A stretch of 64,000 nt of DNA from Apium graveolens (taxonomy: Eukaryota; Streptophyta; Magnoliopsida; Apiales; Apiaceae): positions 62,001-126,000 of the forward strand of contig NW_027417580.1 of the NCBI RefSeq assembly GCF_009905375.1. The letters are read 5' to 3'. Position 1 is the stretch's first letter. The number at the start of each line of letters is the position of its first letter. The translations under genes were made by a program, and so were the position numbers. This document shows positions 19,603-31,226 of this stretch, piece after piece. Below the pieces are notes generated by a model that worked only from the letters and a program-made list of their open reading frames with translations, did no database searches and was not told the DNA's origin.

Positions 19603-21912
19603 ATGTTTGAAGCAGAAACTCCAACCAAGCCCACCAAAACTGAAGAACCACCAAAAACTCAAATCCATAGTCGATATGAGGCTATTAGAGTTCCCATACT
19701 GAAGCCATCTGAATATCCCATATGGAAGGTGAGGATGACTAAGTTTCTGGAGGCTACTGATCCAGAATATCTTGACAGAATCCATGAAGGACCTCACAGG
19801 CCAACAAAACTCGTTGTTGTAGTTGCAGGTGAAGCAGCAAAGTCTGTACCAAAGGAGAAGAGGGATTACACTGCTGAAGATATCGCATCAATTGCTAAGG
19901 ATGCTAAGGTACGACACTTGCTGCATAGTGCCATTGATATTGTAATGTCAAACAGGGTAATTAACTGTAAGACTGCAAAGGAGATATGGGATGCCTTGGA
20001 GACAAGGTGCCAGGGAACTGATTCGATTAAGAAGAACAGGAAGACATTACTCACTCAAAAGTATGAACACTTTGACTCAAAGCCTAATGAGTCATTGACT
20101 GATTTATATGACAGATTTGTCAAACTCTTGAATGATTTGTCACTAGTTGATAAGGAGTATGATATTGAAGATTCAAACCTTAAATTTCTGTTAGCTCTTC
20201 CTGAAAGTTGGGATTTGAAGGCAACAATTATAAGAGACAATTATAATCTTGAAGAAACAACTCTTGATGCAATGTATGGGATGCTCAAGACTCATGAACT
20301 TGAGATGGAACAAAGAAGCAAGAGAAAATGAGGAAAGTCAAGGACAGTTGCTCTTAAGGCTGAAGAAGAATCCCCCAAGGCATCTACCTCAAGGAAAGGC
20401 AAAGGAAAAGCGCTCATCACAAAGTCTGATACTGAGTCATCAAATTCTGATAGTGATGATGACTCAGAAACTGAAAGCTTGCCTGAGATGGATGCTGATG
20501 AAGAGATGATGAAGCTGTGTGCTCTTATGGTGAAAGGAATCACAAGGATTGCATACAGAAAGTTCAGGAAGGGAAAGAAGTTTTCCAGGAAAGGTGCAAG
20601 TTCTGATAAGAAGAATTTCAGAAAATCTGAAGGCAAAGGAGGGAAGTCTGACAGAGTAGATTACACAAATGTCAAATGCTATAACTGTGGTGAGAAAGGC
20701 CACATATCTCCTGATTGCAAGAAAGTGAAGAGTGATAAAGGCAATGCTCTTGTCACAAAGAAGAAAAGCTGGAGAACTATGCCTTGATGGCAAATGCTGA
20801 TATGGCAAATGCTAATAGCAGTCCTGAAGCTGCTGAGTTAAAGGTACCTCAAACTACTTATGCCTTTCATACTGATGATATTAATGAGTTGAGAAGATAT
20901 CTTAAAACCATGTTCATTAGTTATAGAGATCAAACTTTAACATGTGAAAGATTAACTTCTGAAAATCTTGCTTGTAAGAAGAGGAATGATTATTTAGAAA
21001 AAGAGTTAGTCATGTTCCATAAAACTCAGAAAGATAGAGATGATGCTTTGTATGTTAGGGATGAAGTACTTAAAATGAATGAATCTCTAAAAACTGAGTT
21101 AGAAAAGGAAAGAGAGATTATCAGGACTTGGACCAACTTTGGCAGAACAACTCAGAATTTGTTAAGTAGTGGAAACTGGAAAGAGGGCTTATGTTATGGA
21201 GATGATAAGAATGATAAAGGAACGGTAGAAATTAAGCCTATAGTTGTTAAACAAAAGCCAAAGTTAAAACCTGTTAAGTTTGTAGTTGTAAAGTCTGATA
21301 CTGAGAAATCAAAAGTTAAAGAGGAATTAACTTCTTACAAACTAAAACAGGAAAAGACAACTGAAGTTAACGTAGGCTTAATGACAAAGAAGCAGCTTAA
21401 GCATAAGATGAAAGATGTAAAGAATAAACAAGGTAAAGTCACCAAGAAAAAATAGGAATGGAGAGGAAGGTGTGAATAAAAGCAATGATTATAAGTCTGT
21501 TCCTAATGCTCCTAGAAAAACATGTCATAACTGTGGAAGTTCTAACCATCTGGCTTCTTTTTGTAGGAAGAATAAGAACATAAACTCCTTACCTTCAAAG
21601 TCAGGAGTTAAGAGTCAGTCTGTTAGATATAGGCCATAAAATCCTTGTCTTCATTGTGGTAGTTTATGGCATTCCATTTATACTTGTAAGGAATATCATA
21701 GTTTGTACTATGATTATTATCAAATAAAACCTTCTTTAAAGAAAGTTAGCATTGTTCCTTCTAGTATAAGTTCTGATACAAAGTCTGATAGTATAAATGC
21801 TGATAAGAAAAATGTTAACATAAACTCTGATGCTAAATCCACTGCAAATGTTAACAAACTTAATAAGGCCACAGGATCCAAGCAAGTCTGGGTCCTTAAA
21901 ACTAATCATTAG
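19603..21912 (+). pseudogene. Sirevirus-like Copia gag with three zinc knuckles
   Basis: The start ATG at 19603 follows the primer site by 42 bases. The first 242 codons form the capsid region with YEAIRVPILKPSEYPIWKVRM, AKEIWDALETRCQGT and SLTDLYDRFVKLLNDL. A frameshift near 20331 leads into a Lys/Ser/Asp-rich part and the zinc knuckle CYNCGEKGHISPDC (about 20680-20720). A second frameshift near 20780 leads into a coiled-coil segment (20784-21455). After a stop two more CCHC knuckles follow, CHNCGSSNHLASFC near 21520 and CLHCGSLWHSIYTC near 21650. All three match CX2CX4HX4C. Stops near 21455, 21640 and 21910 show it is dead. Confidence 0.9.
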
Positions 21913-21924
21913 TGGTCTTTGTGA

Positions 21925-22311
21925 TTGCAGGGCAACAGAAAAAACATCCTAGTTCTGGATAGTGGATGTTCAGGACATATGACTGGAAATAAAGCCCTGC
22001 TATCAGACTTTGTGGAGAAGGCTGGCCCAAGTGTTTCTTATGGAGATGGCAACATTGGAAAAACATTGGGATATGGAAATATCAATCTTGGGAATGTCAT
22101 CATTAAAGAAGTAGCTCTGGTCTCAGGACTTAAACACGATCTGCTGAGTGTTAGTCAAATCTGTGACAGAGGTTATCATGTGGATTTCTTTGAAGAACAC
22201 TGTGAAGTTGTAAGCAAATCTATAGGCAAAGTTGTTCTGAAAGGATACAGGCATGGTAACATTATGAAGCCAAGATTTCAACAAGTACTGATGGTTCTGC
22301 AATCTGTCTGA
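21925..22311 (+). pseudogene. Copia aspartic protease
   Basis: The frame contains ILVLDSGCSGHMTGNKALLS, with an intact DSG active site, then EKAGPSVSYGDGNIG, LGYGNI and SGLKHDLLSVSQICDRG. It would cut the Gag-Pol polyprotein. It lies just after the gag knuckles and before integrase, the Copia order. The domain itself is complete, but stops near 21910 and at 22309 cut it from both neighbours. Confidence 0.9.
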
Positions 22312-23200
22312 TGAGTAGAGCATCAATTGAAGAGAGTTGGAATTGGCACAAGAAACTCTCTCATTTAAATTTCAACAATATAAATGAACTAGTCAAGAAA
22401 GAGCTTGTGAGAGGACTGCCAAAATCAGTATTTGCTCCTGATGGGCTTTGTGATTCATGTAAGAAGGCTAAACAAAGAAAATCTTCATTCAAGAGCAAGA
22501 CCGAATCATCAATTCTTGAGCCTTATCACCTACTTCATGTAGATCTATTTGGTCCAGTGAATGTCATGTCTATTGCAAAGAAGAAATATGTTGTGGTCAT
22601 AGTGAATGAGTTCACCATATACACATGGGTGTATTTCTTGCACACAAAAAGTGAAACTGCATCTATTGATTGATCATGTCAAGCAACTGGATAAATTGGT
22701 CAAAGATTCTGTGAAGATAATAAGAAGTGATAATGGCACTGAGTTCAAGAATTTGACAATGGAAGAGTTCTGCAAAGACCATAGAATCAAGCAGGAATTT
22801 TCTGCTCCTGGAACTCCACAGCAAAATAGAGTTGTTGAAAGAAAGAATAGAACTCTTATTGAAGCTGCACGAACAATGCTTGATAAAGTAAAGCTACCAA
22901 CCTATTTTTAGGCTGAAGTTGTGCAGACTGCTTGTTTTACTCAGAATGCAACACTCATCAACAAACATGGAAAGACACCATATGAGATGGTGAAGAAAAA
23001 GAAGCCAAATCTGAAGTATTTTCATGTATTTGGATGCAAGTGTTTTGTTCTTAAGACTCACCCTGAACAACTATCCAAATTTGATTTAAAAACTGATGAA
23101 GGAATTTTTGTTGGATATCCAATTTCCATAAAAGCCTTCAGAGTCTACAATTTAAGAACACGGGTTGTCATGGAATCTATCAATGTCTCCTTTGATGATA
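22311..23200 (+). pseudogene. Copia integrase
   Basis: The HHCC zinc-binding part reads WHKKLSHLNF ... LCDSCKKAKQ. The catalytic triad is visible: HVDLFGPV (first Asp, about 22535), IRSDNGTEFKN (second Asp, about 22725) and VVERKNRTLIE (Glu, about 22840). A frameshift near 22640 separates the first Asp from the rest. A TAG at about 22909 sits where the YFWAEA Trp should be. The C-terminal part with FHVFGCKCFVLK, FDLKTDEGIFVGY and NVSFDD runs to about 23200. Before QQN..VVERK the usual Gly is Arg. Confidence 0.9.
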
Positions 23201-25271
23201 AGAAGATTACTGGACTTGAAGATTTCAATGATCATGATCAGCTGAGATTTGAAAATGAAGACTTAAATTCTGATACTGAAAATCCTGACAGTCTATATCC
23301 TGATACTGCAAACTCTGATGGATTAAACTCTAATGTTATTGAAACTGTGGTGACTACGCCAAAGGAAGATGCACCTGTGCAGGGGGAGCATACTGAAGAT
23401 ATAACCACATCTAAAGAAGCATCAGAACATACAACTGGCTCTTCAAGTTCTGATTCATCAAGTTCTGATAAGCCAAGTTCTGATAGTTCTGAAAACTTAA
23501 ATTCTGAAGGATCCAACTCAGAGAGCATACTTTCAGGGGGAGCATCAGAAAATGTTGATGAAGATAGCATGGATCATGGGGGAGCATCCAGTTCTAGAGA
23601 AAACCTTCCATCTACAAGGAAGTGGACTAAATCACATACACCTGACTTAATTATTGGAAATCCTGACGCAGGTGTCAGAACTAGAACAGTTACTTCAAGT
23701 GAATGTCTCTATAATTCTTTTCTTTCTCAGACTAAACCAAAGAAAGTGGAAGAAGCTCTTCAAGATGCTGATTGGGTGCAAGCAATGCAGGAAGAGTTAA
23801 ATGAATTAGAAAGAAACAAAGTCTGGACCCTAGTGCCAAGACCAAAGAACAGATCTGTTGTTGGTACAAAGTGGGTGTTCAGAAACAAAACTGATAGTGA
23901 TGGCATAATTACAAGGAATAAAGCAAGGTTGGTTGTAAAAGAATATTCTCAATAGGAGGGAATTGATTATGATGAAACATTTGCACCAGTTGCTAGATTA
24001 GAAGCCATAAGGATATTTTTGGCTTATGCTGCTCACAAAAAGTTTACTAGTCTTTCAAATGGATGTGAAAAGTGATTTTCTCAATGGAGAATTGGAAGAG
24101 GAAGTATAGGTTGACCAACCTTCAGGCTTTGTTGATCCCAAATATCTAAATCATATCTACAGGCTTGATAAAGCACTTTATGGCCTTAAGCAAGCTCCAA
24201 GAGCATGGTATGAGACTTTAGCTCAGTTTCTTCTGGAAAGTGGATTTAACAGAGGAACAATAGACAAAACACTGTTCTACCTCAACCATGGAAAGGACTT
24301 ACTTTTGGTTCAGATATATGTTGATGATATCATCTTTGGTTCTACAAATGACAGACTTTGCAAGAAGTTTGCCAAACTAATGCAGTCAAGATATCAAATG
24401 AGTATGATGGGGGAACTTAGCTATTTTCTGGGCCTTCAAGTCAAGCAGAATGAATAAGGAACTTTTATTTGTCAAACCAAGTACACCAGAAATTTGCTGA
24501 AGAAATTTGGAATGCAAGATTTTTCAAGTGCATCCACTCCCATGGCCAATGCAACAAAATTGGATAAGGATACTGGTAAATCAGTAGATATTACTGATTA
24601 CAGAGGTATGATTGGCTCTCTACTCTATCTATCTGCTAGTAGACCTGATATCATGTATGCTACCTGTCATTGTGCAAGATTTCAAGTAGATCCAAGAGAA
24701 CCTCACTTAACAGCTGTGAAAAGAATTTTCAAGTATCTTAAGGGAACAGCTGATCTGGGATTGTGGTATCCTAGAGAATCAGACTTTAAACTAATTGGTT
24801 ACTCATGCAGATTTTGCAGGTTGCAAAATTGACAGGAAAAGCACAAGTGGAAGCTGCCAATTTCTTGGAGGCAGATTGGTTTCTTGGTTTAGCAAGAAAA
24901 AAAAGTCAATTTCCACATCACCTGCAGAAGCAGAGTACATTGCTGCAGGAAGCTGTTGTGCACAGATTCTTTGGATGAAGAATCAGTTACTGGATTAAGG
25001 GTTAACATATTTTAAAATCCCTATTTACTGTGATAATTAAAGTGCTATTGCTATGACAGATAATCCAGTTCAACACTCAATGACAAAGCACATCAGCATA
25101 AGGTACCAATTCATAAGGGAACATGTGGATGAAGGTACGGTGGAATTACACTTTGTTCCAACAGATCAACAACTAGCAGATATATTCACAAAACCACTGT
25201 GTGCAGCTACTTTTACAAGATTGGTAAATGAACTTGGAATGGTTTCAGGTTTTTTCTCTAAATCTGCTTAG
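23200..25271 (+). pseudogene. Copia reverse transcriptase and RNase H
   Basis: A Ser/Asp-rich linker (23220-23640) leads into reverse transcriptase: [50 protein letters not shown] and the active site IYVDDIIFGS (about 24315). RNase H follows, with DFAGC.IDRKSTSGSCQF, SPAEAEYIAAGSC, IPIYCDN and DIFTKPL near the end. Breaks include a stop near 23953, a 2-base insertion near 24040, stops near 24110 and 24455, a 2-base deletion in the YSDAD motif near 24805 and stops near 24996 and 25037. The part from about 24325 on is present again in reverse at 58800-59745. Confidence 0.93.
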
Positions 25272-26582
25272 CTTTTTTTCTGATGCATCAGACTTTATGA
25301 TCAGTATTTACAGATATTACTATCTTTGTGTATTCTGTGCCTAAATGAAAATTGCTTATATACTGATTGTTGTCTGATGTGAATTTCTAAACTTTGATAG
25401 TGATATGAATGTTTCTGTGATTATTCAATCTAATGAGGATAAATATGCTAGATGCTGACCTAGTAGTCTTTAATATACTAACAAATCCCATGTTAGAAGT
25501 AATTATTTATGTGGAAATCTATTGACACAAGCAAATTCTGATATTGAGCTTAGTTAAGTTTACTTTGTCTATCTTATTACTAAGTCAAAAACTAGAATAA
25601 TGCTTCTCATCTATTAAGTTATGATGTTAGTAAATCTGGTGAATGTACTAAGTGCTGATAAGCCTCACTTATCAAAAGAAAAGGAAAAGAATAAGAAATC
25701 AAAATCAGGCACTGCTTTGAGATCTACAGTAAAATTATGGAAGGGACGACCCAAGTGCATTGCTGGTATTAAGTAATATGCATCAGAAAAGCAAAAATAA
25801 ATATTTTTCTTGGTGACCTTTCACACTCTATGATTACTGGAGAAATACTCTGATTATAGCATAAATTCTGATAAGCAGTCATGACTCACTTACACTGAGA
25901 AGCCACTGTAAAATGGAATTTCAAAAGATGCATAAAATGAGCACAAAATAGTTGAGGTGGACTCATGCATGAACTCATTCTAAAGTAGACTTCAGAATCA
26001 TGACAGATTTTGAGCAAAGTTCTTAGTTATGCCGTATTTTTATGATGAGCTGAAGTGAATCAGACTTTAATCTTTATCAGATATTTAGCTTACTGCACAC
26101 ACATACACTCCATATGAATGATGAAAATTACTGTGGTGATAATTGTTGCTTTAGATGAACGTTAAGTGTCAGTTGCATAAATTCTGAGGACAATTTCTGA
26201 TGGAAGTTCTGATGATTAAGTTCTGAAGAAACAAAATCAGAATTTGTGTGAAGAATTACAGAAATAGGCATTCACTTTTCGAGTTAAGAAATCATGTTCA
26301 GATGACTGTTAAGTTCTGATATAAGTCTAAGTTCTGATATTACACTCTGATTCTTTACTTGACTAATTTGTGGTTAAAATCTGAAACAGTCTTATTTAAA
26401 ATTAGAATATGTTTGGGTGAGATATTAACAGTCAATATAATTTGGGTTAGTGGTACACGTCTATGTACAGTAATTTTTACTTGTTTCTTGTGCGCATTAA
26501 ACCCTGTTTTACAATTCCAATGGCTGTTATTATTCTCCTCCGTCTAGGGAGACGAGGTCGAATTATTTCTACCTGTAACCAT
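25272..26582 (+). other. Non-coding spacer of the Sirevirus-like element after pol
   Basis: About 1.3 kb of AT-rich sequence with no convincing frame. It is conserved in the reverse copy at about 57530-58799, so it belongs to the element. It contains recurring short words such as AAGTTCTGAT and TCTGATATTA. Confidence 0.7.
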
Positions 26583-27835
26583 TGAAAGGCATATGTCATA
26601 GCCTATTTGTTTATTCGAGGATTTAACTCAACTCAAATAAGGATGTAACTAGTAAATTAGTGGTTCTATCGTCATAGAGATCTCTCAAAGTAAAATATGT
26701 CAAAGGATTAAGCAACATTGTTCTTCTACAGACTTGATGACTTAATTCACTGGAAGAAGCTCAAGAAATTGATCAAGCCTCAGTGATATAAATCAAGATT
26801 GTGGATTTAATCAAGTGACAGAGATCTCGTCAGGGTATCAATTAATTACAAGGATTTAGTCTGAAGAAAATCAAGAGTATCAAAGTCAAGGCATGAAGAA
26901 ATGTCGCGGAAGTTAGTCACTCATGAACCAGACAGTACATCGAGTGTCAACATTGAAGTGTGGAATTGATTCATAATTATCAGAAGATTTTCAGAAGAAT
27001 GGTTGCTGTTCAAGAGTAGTATTAATTCTCTATTAATTAATTAAATCGTATAATTTAATTAAGAAAATAAATTATATCTGCAAAGATTAATTTATTGATT
27101 AATTTAATTAATTGATTAATTAATTCTGAATTAATATTATATATTTTCAGAATTGATTTTGAATTAATATTCTATATTAATTCAGCAAGACTATCTTCTG
27201 TATTAGCAAGACAATCGATATGACAATCAATAGTCATACCGAAAGTCATGCCAGTTCATTTGATTGTCTTGCCAGTTCAAATGGATTGTATTGCCGAAAG
27301 TCTTTCTAGTTCAAATGAATTGTCTTGCCGAAAGTCTTTCTGGATCAAATGGATTGTTTTGTTTACTTAACAACAGCAGCTGATTTTTCAACATAGAATT
27401 GAATACAGCCAACTACTCAAGAACACAGAAAGAAAAACAGATAGCAGTGAACTTATTATTCTCAACTGCAATATCTCAGGACATTCATTTCTAGTATTTA
27501 TTTTTAAATCTTAACCACTAGAAATCATTCTCTTGTTCTTGTGTAACTATCTAGCGGATCGAAATCCCTAGTAACTTAATCTCAAATCGCTTTTAGCATT
27601 TGATCTTTTTATTGCAAAAATAGAAAAAGTTCATGTTGAATTTATTCTAGATTTGTGATAATTAATTTGAGATTAATCCCTTGTAAAAGATACCGTTGTT
27701 GTAACACCTTTCAAGTTTAATAATAGTTTTATTTAACTTGAATTCTGTTTCACTTTTTATTGCGCATTAAATTCAATTAAACGGTGTAGTTTATATTCAA
27801 CCCCCCCCCTTCTACAAACATATTGGGACCTAACA
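26583..27835 (+). mobile_element. Solo Copia LTR, 1.25 kb, target duplication ACCAT
   Basis: The stretch starts TGAAAGGCATATG and ends TTGGGACCTAACA, with ACCAT on both sides (26578-26582 and 27836-27840). The reverse copy of the host element (about 57490-57510) runs straight through the same place without it, giving a clean empty site. It carries TTATATTCAACCCCCCCCCT near its 3' end, a block shared in part by other Copia LTRs here, but the rest is unlike them, so it is a separate family. Confidence 0.9.
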
Positions 27836-27865
27836 ACCATTCAATTTTATTTGCGTCTCTTGGCA

Positions 27866-27954
27866 TTCTATTGCCTATTTAAACCAACACTTCATTCCAG
27901 CCAACACATCTCTCATTTTCTCTCAAACTCATTTCTTTTTCTCTCATCACAACC
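27866..27954 (+). promoter_or_regulatory. Possible internal promoter and leader before the small ORF
   Basis: TATTTAAACC lies about 75 bases before the ATG, followed by a CT-rich leader and the favourable start context CAACCATGG. The reverse copy keeps the same arrangement (57367-57455). This suggests a separate transcript, but only sequence layout supports it. Confidence 0.4.
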
Positions 27955-28224
27955 ATGGTTCATTACGACTTAGCTCTGAACTATGATACTTTCACTCTCA
28001 CCATGAGGTGAACAGAATGGCAGCAGGAATGGCATGTCACTGCCATTCCTGATGAGATTTGGGACTCGGTTCCCCAAGAGGTCCTCACATACCTCTTGTT
28101 CTTCTACAAGGACTACCATCGCCATCTTGAGCGACTGGAAGAGGAACGGCTGGAAGCTCTCCGACAGCAGGAGCGTATTATTCATCTTGCTGTTCTTTTT
28201 GTTGAGAGTAGGAAGAAGAAATAA
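27955..28224 (+). pseudogene. Small accessory ORF (89 codons) of the Sirevirus-like element
   Basis: I do not recognise this protein. It starts MVHYDLALNYDTFTLTMR and after a stop at codon 19 (TGA) continues in frame through IPDEIWDSVPQEVL and HRHLERLEEERLEALRQQER to VESRKKK and a TAA. The second half is an amphipathic, charged helix likely to form a coiled coil. The copy at 57096-57366 has TGT at codon 19 but a one-base insertion 50 bases later, so each copy is broken at a different place and the parent was probably open throughout. It lies between pol and the long accessory ORF. No function is assigned. Confidence 0.65.
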
Positions 28225-28941
28225 TTTCTCCTACCTGTTTCTCTTCACCGTCAGCTTTGTCTAGGCTTCTTAGCTTAGGACAAAAGCTGTTGATGTTAGG
28301 ATTTGTAGCTTAGGACAATCTTGTAATTTTGTGATGTAATTTAAATTTCATGAAATGTATTTGCTCAATATATTAATGAAATTTTATATTTATGCAAGAT
28401 TTTGTCTCTGAGTCGTTTGATATTAAGATGCATTTTTAAATCCTGATTTACCCATATTCTGATGACCTTTTTAGCTCTGATATAAATCAAGTTCTGATTC
28501 TGACGTGGCAGTATTTGTTTACTTGGTTTCTTTATGGTCATTCTCTCATTGGTCATAATTTTACAGAATATTGTTCTCGCAGTGAAAATAATTTATTAAA
28601 TGGGAACAGTTTTAAATTTTAAAATAAAACTGAACTACCTTAATTAATGGGATTACTTAGTAAGTGGAACGGTTTTTCCTTGAAAAACTGCATGTGATAA
28701 GTAATGATAACTGAATTCCCGTGCCCATTAATTATCTTTACTGCTGCATGTCTGACAGGTGTCCCTATGGTTAGTTTTTCTACCGTGTATAAGTAAAACA
28801 GAGAAAAGATTGTAAAATCTTTTATATACTTTCACATTTTATATCTCTCTTTACTTCTATTCTCTTTCATCTACTGACGCTCTTTCATACATACATTTTC
28901 TCAAACACCTTACAAGCAACCTAATTTCTCAATCATTTCTC
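28225..28941 (+). promoter_or_regulatory. Intergenic stretch with a possible promoter for the long accessory ORF
   Basis: No frame. About 120 bases before the ATG at 28942 lies CTTTTATATACTTTC, then a CT-rich leader (TCTCTCTTTACTTCTATTC and similar). In the reverse copy the TATA-like word is TTTATTTACTTTC, so the box is not strictly kept. This may be a second internal promoter. It may also be only leader-like sequence. Confidence 0.35.
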
Positions 28942-31226
28942 ATGGCACCTAAGGATTTGATTATAGATGGAGCCAAGTTTGTACCCAACAACTATGCTGC
29001 AATCTTGAACAAGGCTGAAGCTCCATCTGATTTGCACTTTGTGCAAGATCTTCTAGCACATAGTGAGATTGGGTATGCGTTAACCCAACCTCAAGTCATT
29101 TCAAGCGAACAAGTTCTGACATTCTGGCGGACTGGGCATTTTGATAATGGTGGTGCTACTAGTACTCCAAGCAATATTTTTGAAGTGAGTGATGTTGAGC
29201 ATGTGGTAACTCCTGGAGTAGTTCGTAAAGCTCTCCACTTACCAGAAGGCTGCACTTTTTCAACAGCGGAGGAACCTGTTCTACAACAGCTCATGGCCAA
29301 TTTGGGGTATGAGAAGAGTTTGGCCAAGCATGGACAGTTGAAAAGGGCACATATCAGGAAGGAATGGAGCTTTTTCTTCGACTGCACCACTAAGGCATTC
29401 GCCAATAAGTGTTCCAACTTTGATGCCTTTCCAATTTTGAGTCAGCACATCGGGTAAGCTATTATTCACCAAACTCATTTTGATTTTGTAAGTGTTGTGC
29501 TAGGTTTTATAGGGGATATGATGACAGAAGATAGGAATATAGTGTACTTTGCTAGATTCTGTCAGGTTATTTATAACTTCTGTTGTACTGATGAACCCCA
29601 ACCTACCACTGACTTAATTCCACCCTTTAAGCTTGCAAAATGGGCTTTTAATGACTTGGTAAATGCAGACTTTAAGTAAAAGGTGGTTAGACCCTTACAG
29701 GTACCTCAGTATGTAAAACAGATCCTGGTAAATGCTGATCCTCACACCTACAGATCTGTTTACCCTGATGTTCAACCCACCAGCACATCCCAGACACCAC
29801 AACAACCATCAGAACATAACACACATATACCTCAACCTACTCAACCCTTTATCAGAACATATTTCAGACTTTCACAGATATCTCAACCTTCATCATCAGC
29901 ACATACTGTGAGGCCTTCATCTTCAAAGCCCAAGAGGACAAAGACTGTACCTCAGGCATAACAGAAGAGAAGGAGAATAGTTTCTGAGAGGTGAGTCAGA
30001 CAGTGAGGAACATGTTCCTGTATCAGAACCTGTTGTTCAAGAAGCTGAGACGGTCACTTCTCAGAAGGATATTGGAATTGGGGGTTCTAAGCTTCTCAAA
30101 AGGCTTAGAAGGATGTATTCTGATGAAACTCCCAAGGAATCTCCACCTTCAAAGAGATACAAAAAACAGAGAGCACAAAGGTACACGGCTAAGTCAGTTT
30201 CAGAGGATGAGGCAGCATCAGCTAAGGAAGGAGATCAGGAATCTCTGATCTCACAAGATACAGAATTTGCTGAAACTACTGCATCTACACCTCCATTGTC
30301 ACCAACTCAGGAAACTGCTAAAGATAAAGTATCTATGCCACCTGTGTCGCTTATGAATGAACCAGTATCTACTGCAGACCCAGGCACAAGTGCTGAAATT
30401 GATATTCACAACCTAATTATGCCTGAGGTTCTCTACATAGAAGCTCCACCAGCTCAAATCAATCCATCAACAACACCAATTCCTGATGCTAATGAAACTC
30501 CAGAATTGTCTACAACACCTTCTCTGCATCTAGACATTGAAGATTAGACTATAGGTGAGCATCAAAATATGGTTGTTTATCAGAACTTGGAAGCAGCTCA
30601 GCACTTAGAGGATGATGTTGAAGCCTCCATAGCCTCTCATACTATTCTTTTATCAGAGGATGTTGACTCTATAAGTTTTGATGCTGCAAATGCTGATGAT
30701 ACTGGTGATGCTGCTATAAATGCAGATGCTGATGAAGCTAGTCCTTCTGGACATGCACCTCTAGAAGCTCCTTAAAGCTGAACTAGTTAAAAATTTTGTT
30801 AGAGGAGATGCACCAGTACCTTGGAGTGAAACTCCTAGAGGACAGGAGTGGAATAAGGAATGGAACTCAGTCAGTTTTATTCCTTCTGAAAAGATTCTTG
30901 CTGATCACTTGGCAAAAGCTGATGAGATGTTAGTAAATGATGATTTCAAAACACAGCTGAGAGTTACTGCTTTGAGTACTAGACATCTTCAAGGTCAACA
31001 CTCAACAACTCATGCCGAGGTGCATAAAATTCAAGAAGCTTTACTCAAGCAAGAAACAACTATGAAACTTGAAAAGAAAAACTTTTTCAAACCTACCTTT
31101 GACAGAGTTGCCTACATTGAGAAAACCCAAGAGAAGTAACAATCTTGGATTGATGAAATTTTGAAAAATCAAGCTTCTCAGCAATCTCAACTCAATGAAA
31201 TCCAATCCTCAGTGGAATTGCTTCTC
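28942..31226 (+). pseudogene. Long accessory ORF, first part (interrupted by the Tekay element)
   Basis: This sits where Sireviruses carry an extra, sometimes called envelope-like, gene after pol. The ATG at 28942 opens MAPKDLIIDGAKF. The N-terminal 200 residues contain YALTQPQVISS, LTFWRTGHFDNGG, VVRKALHLPEGC and HIRKEWSFFFDC and resemble a plant transposon-associated protein of unknown function. A Pro/Ser/Thr-rich middle and acidic stretches follow. I see no signal peptide or membrane segment, so an envelope role is not supported. Lesions include stops near 29455, 29677, 29957 and 30545, frameshifts near 29985 and 30775, and the insertion at 31227. Confidence 0.75.
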
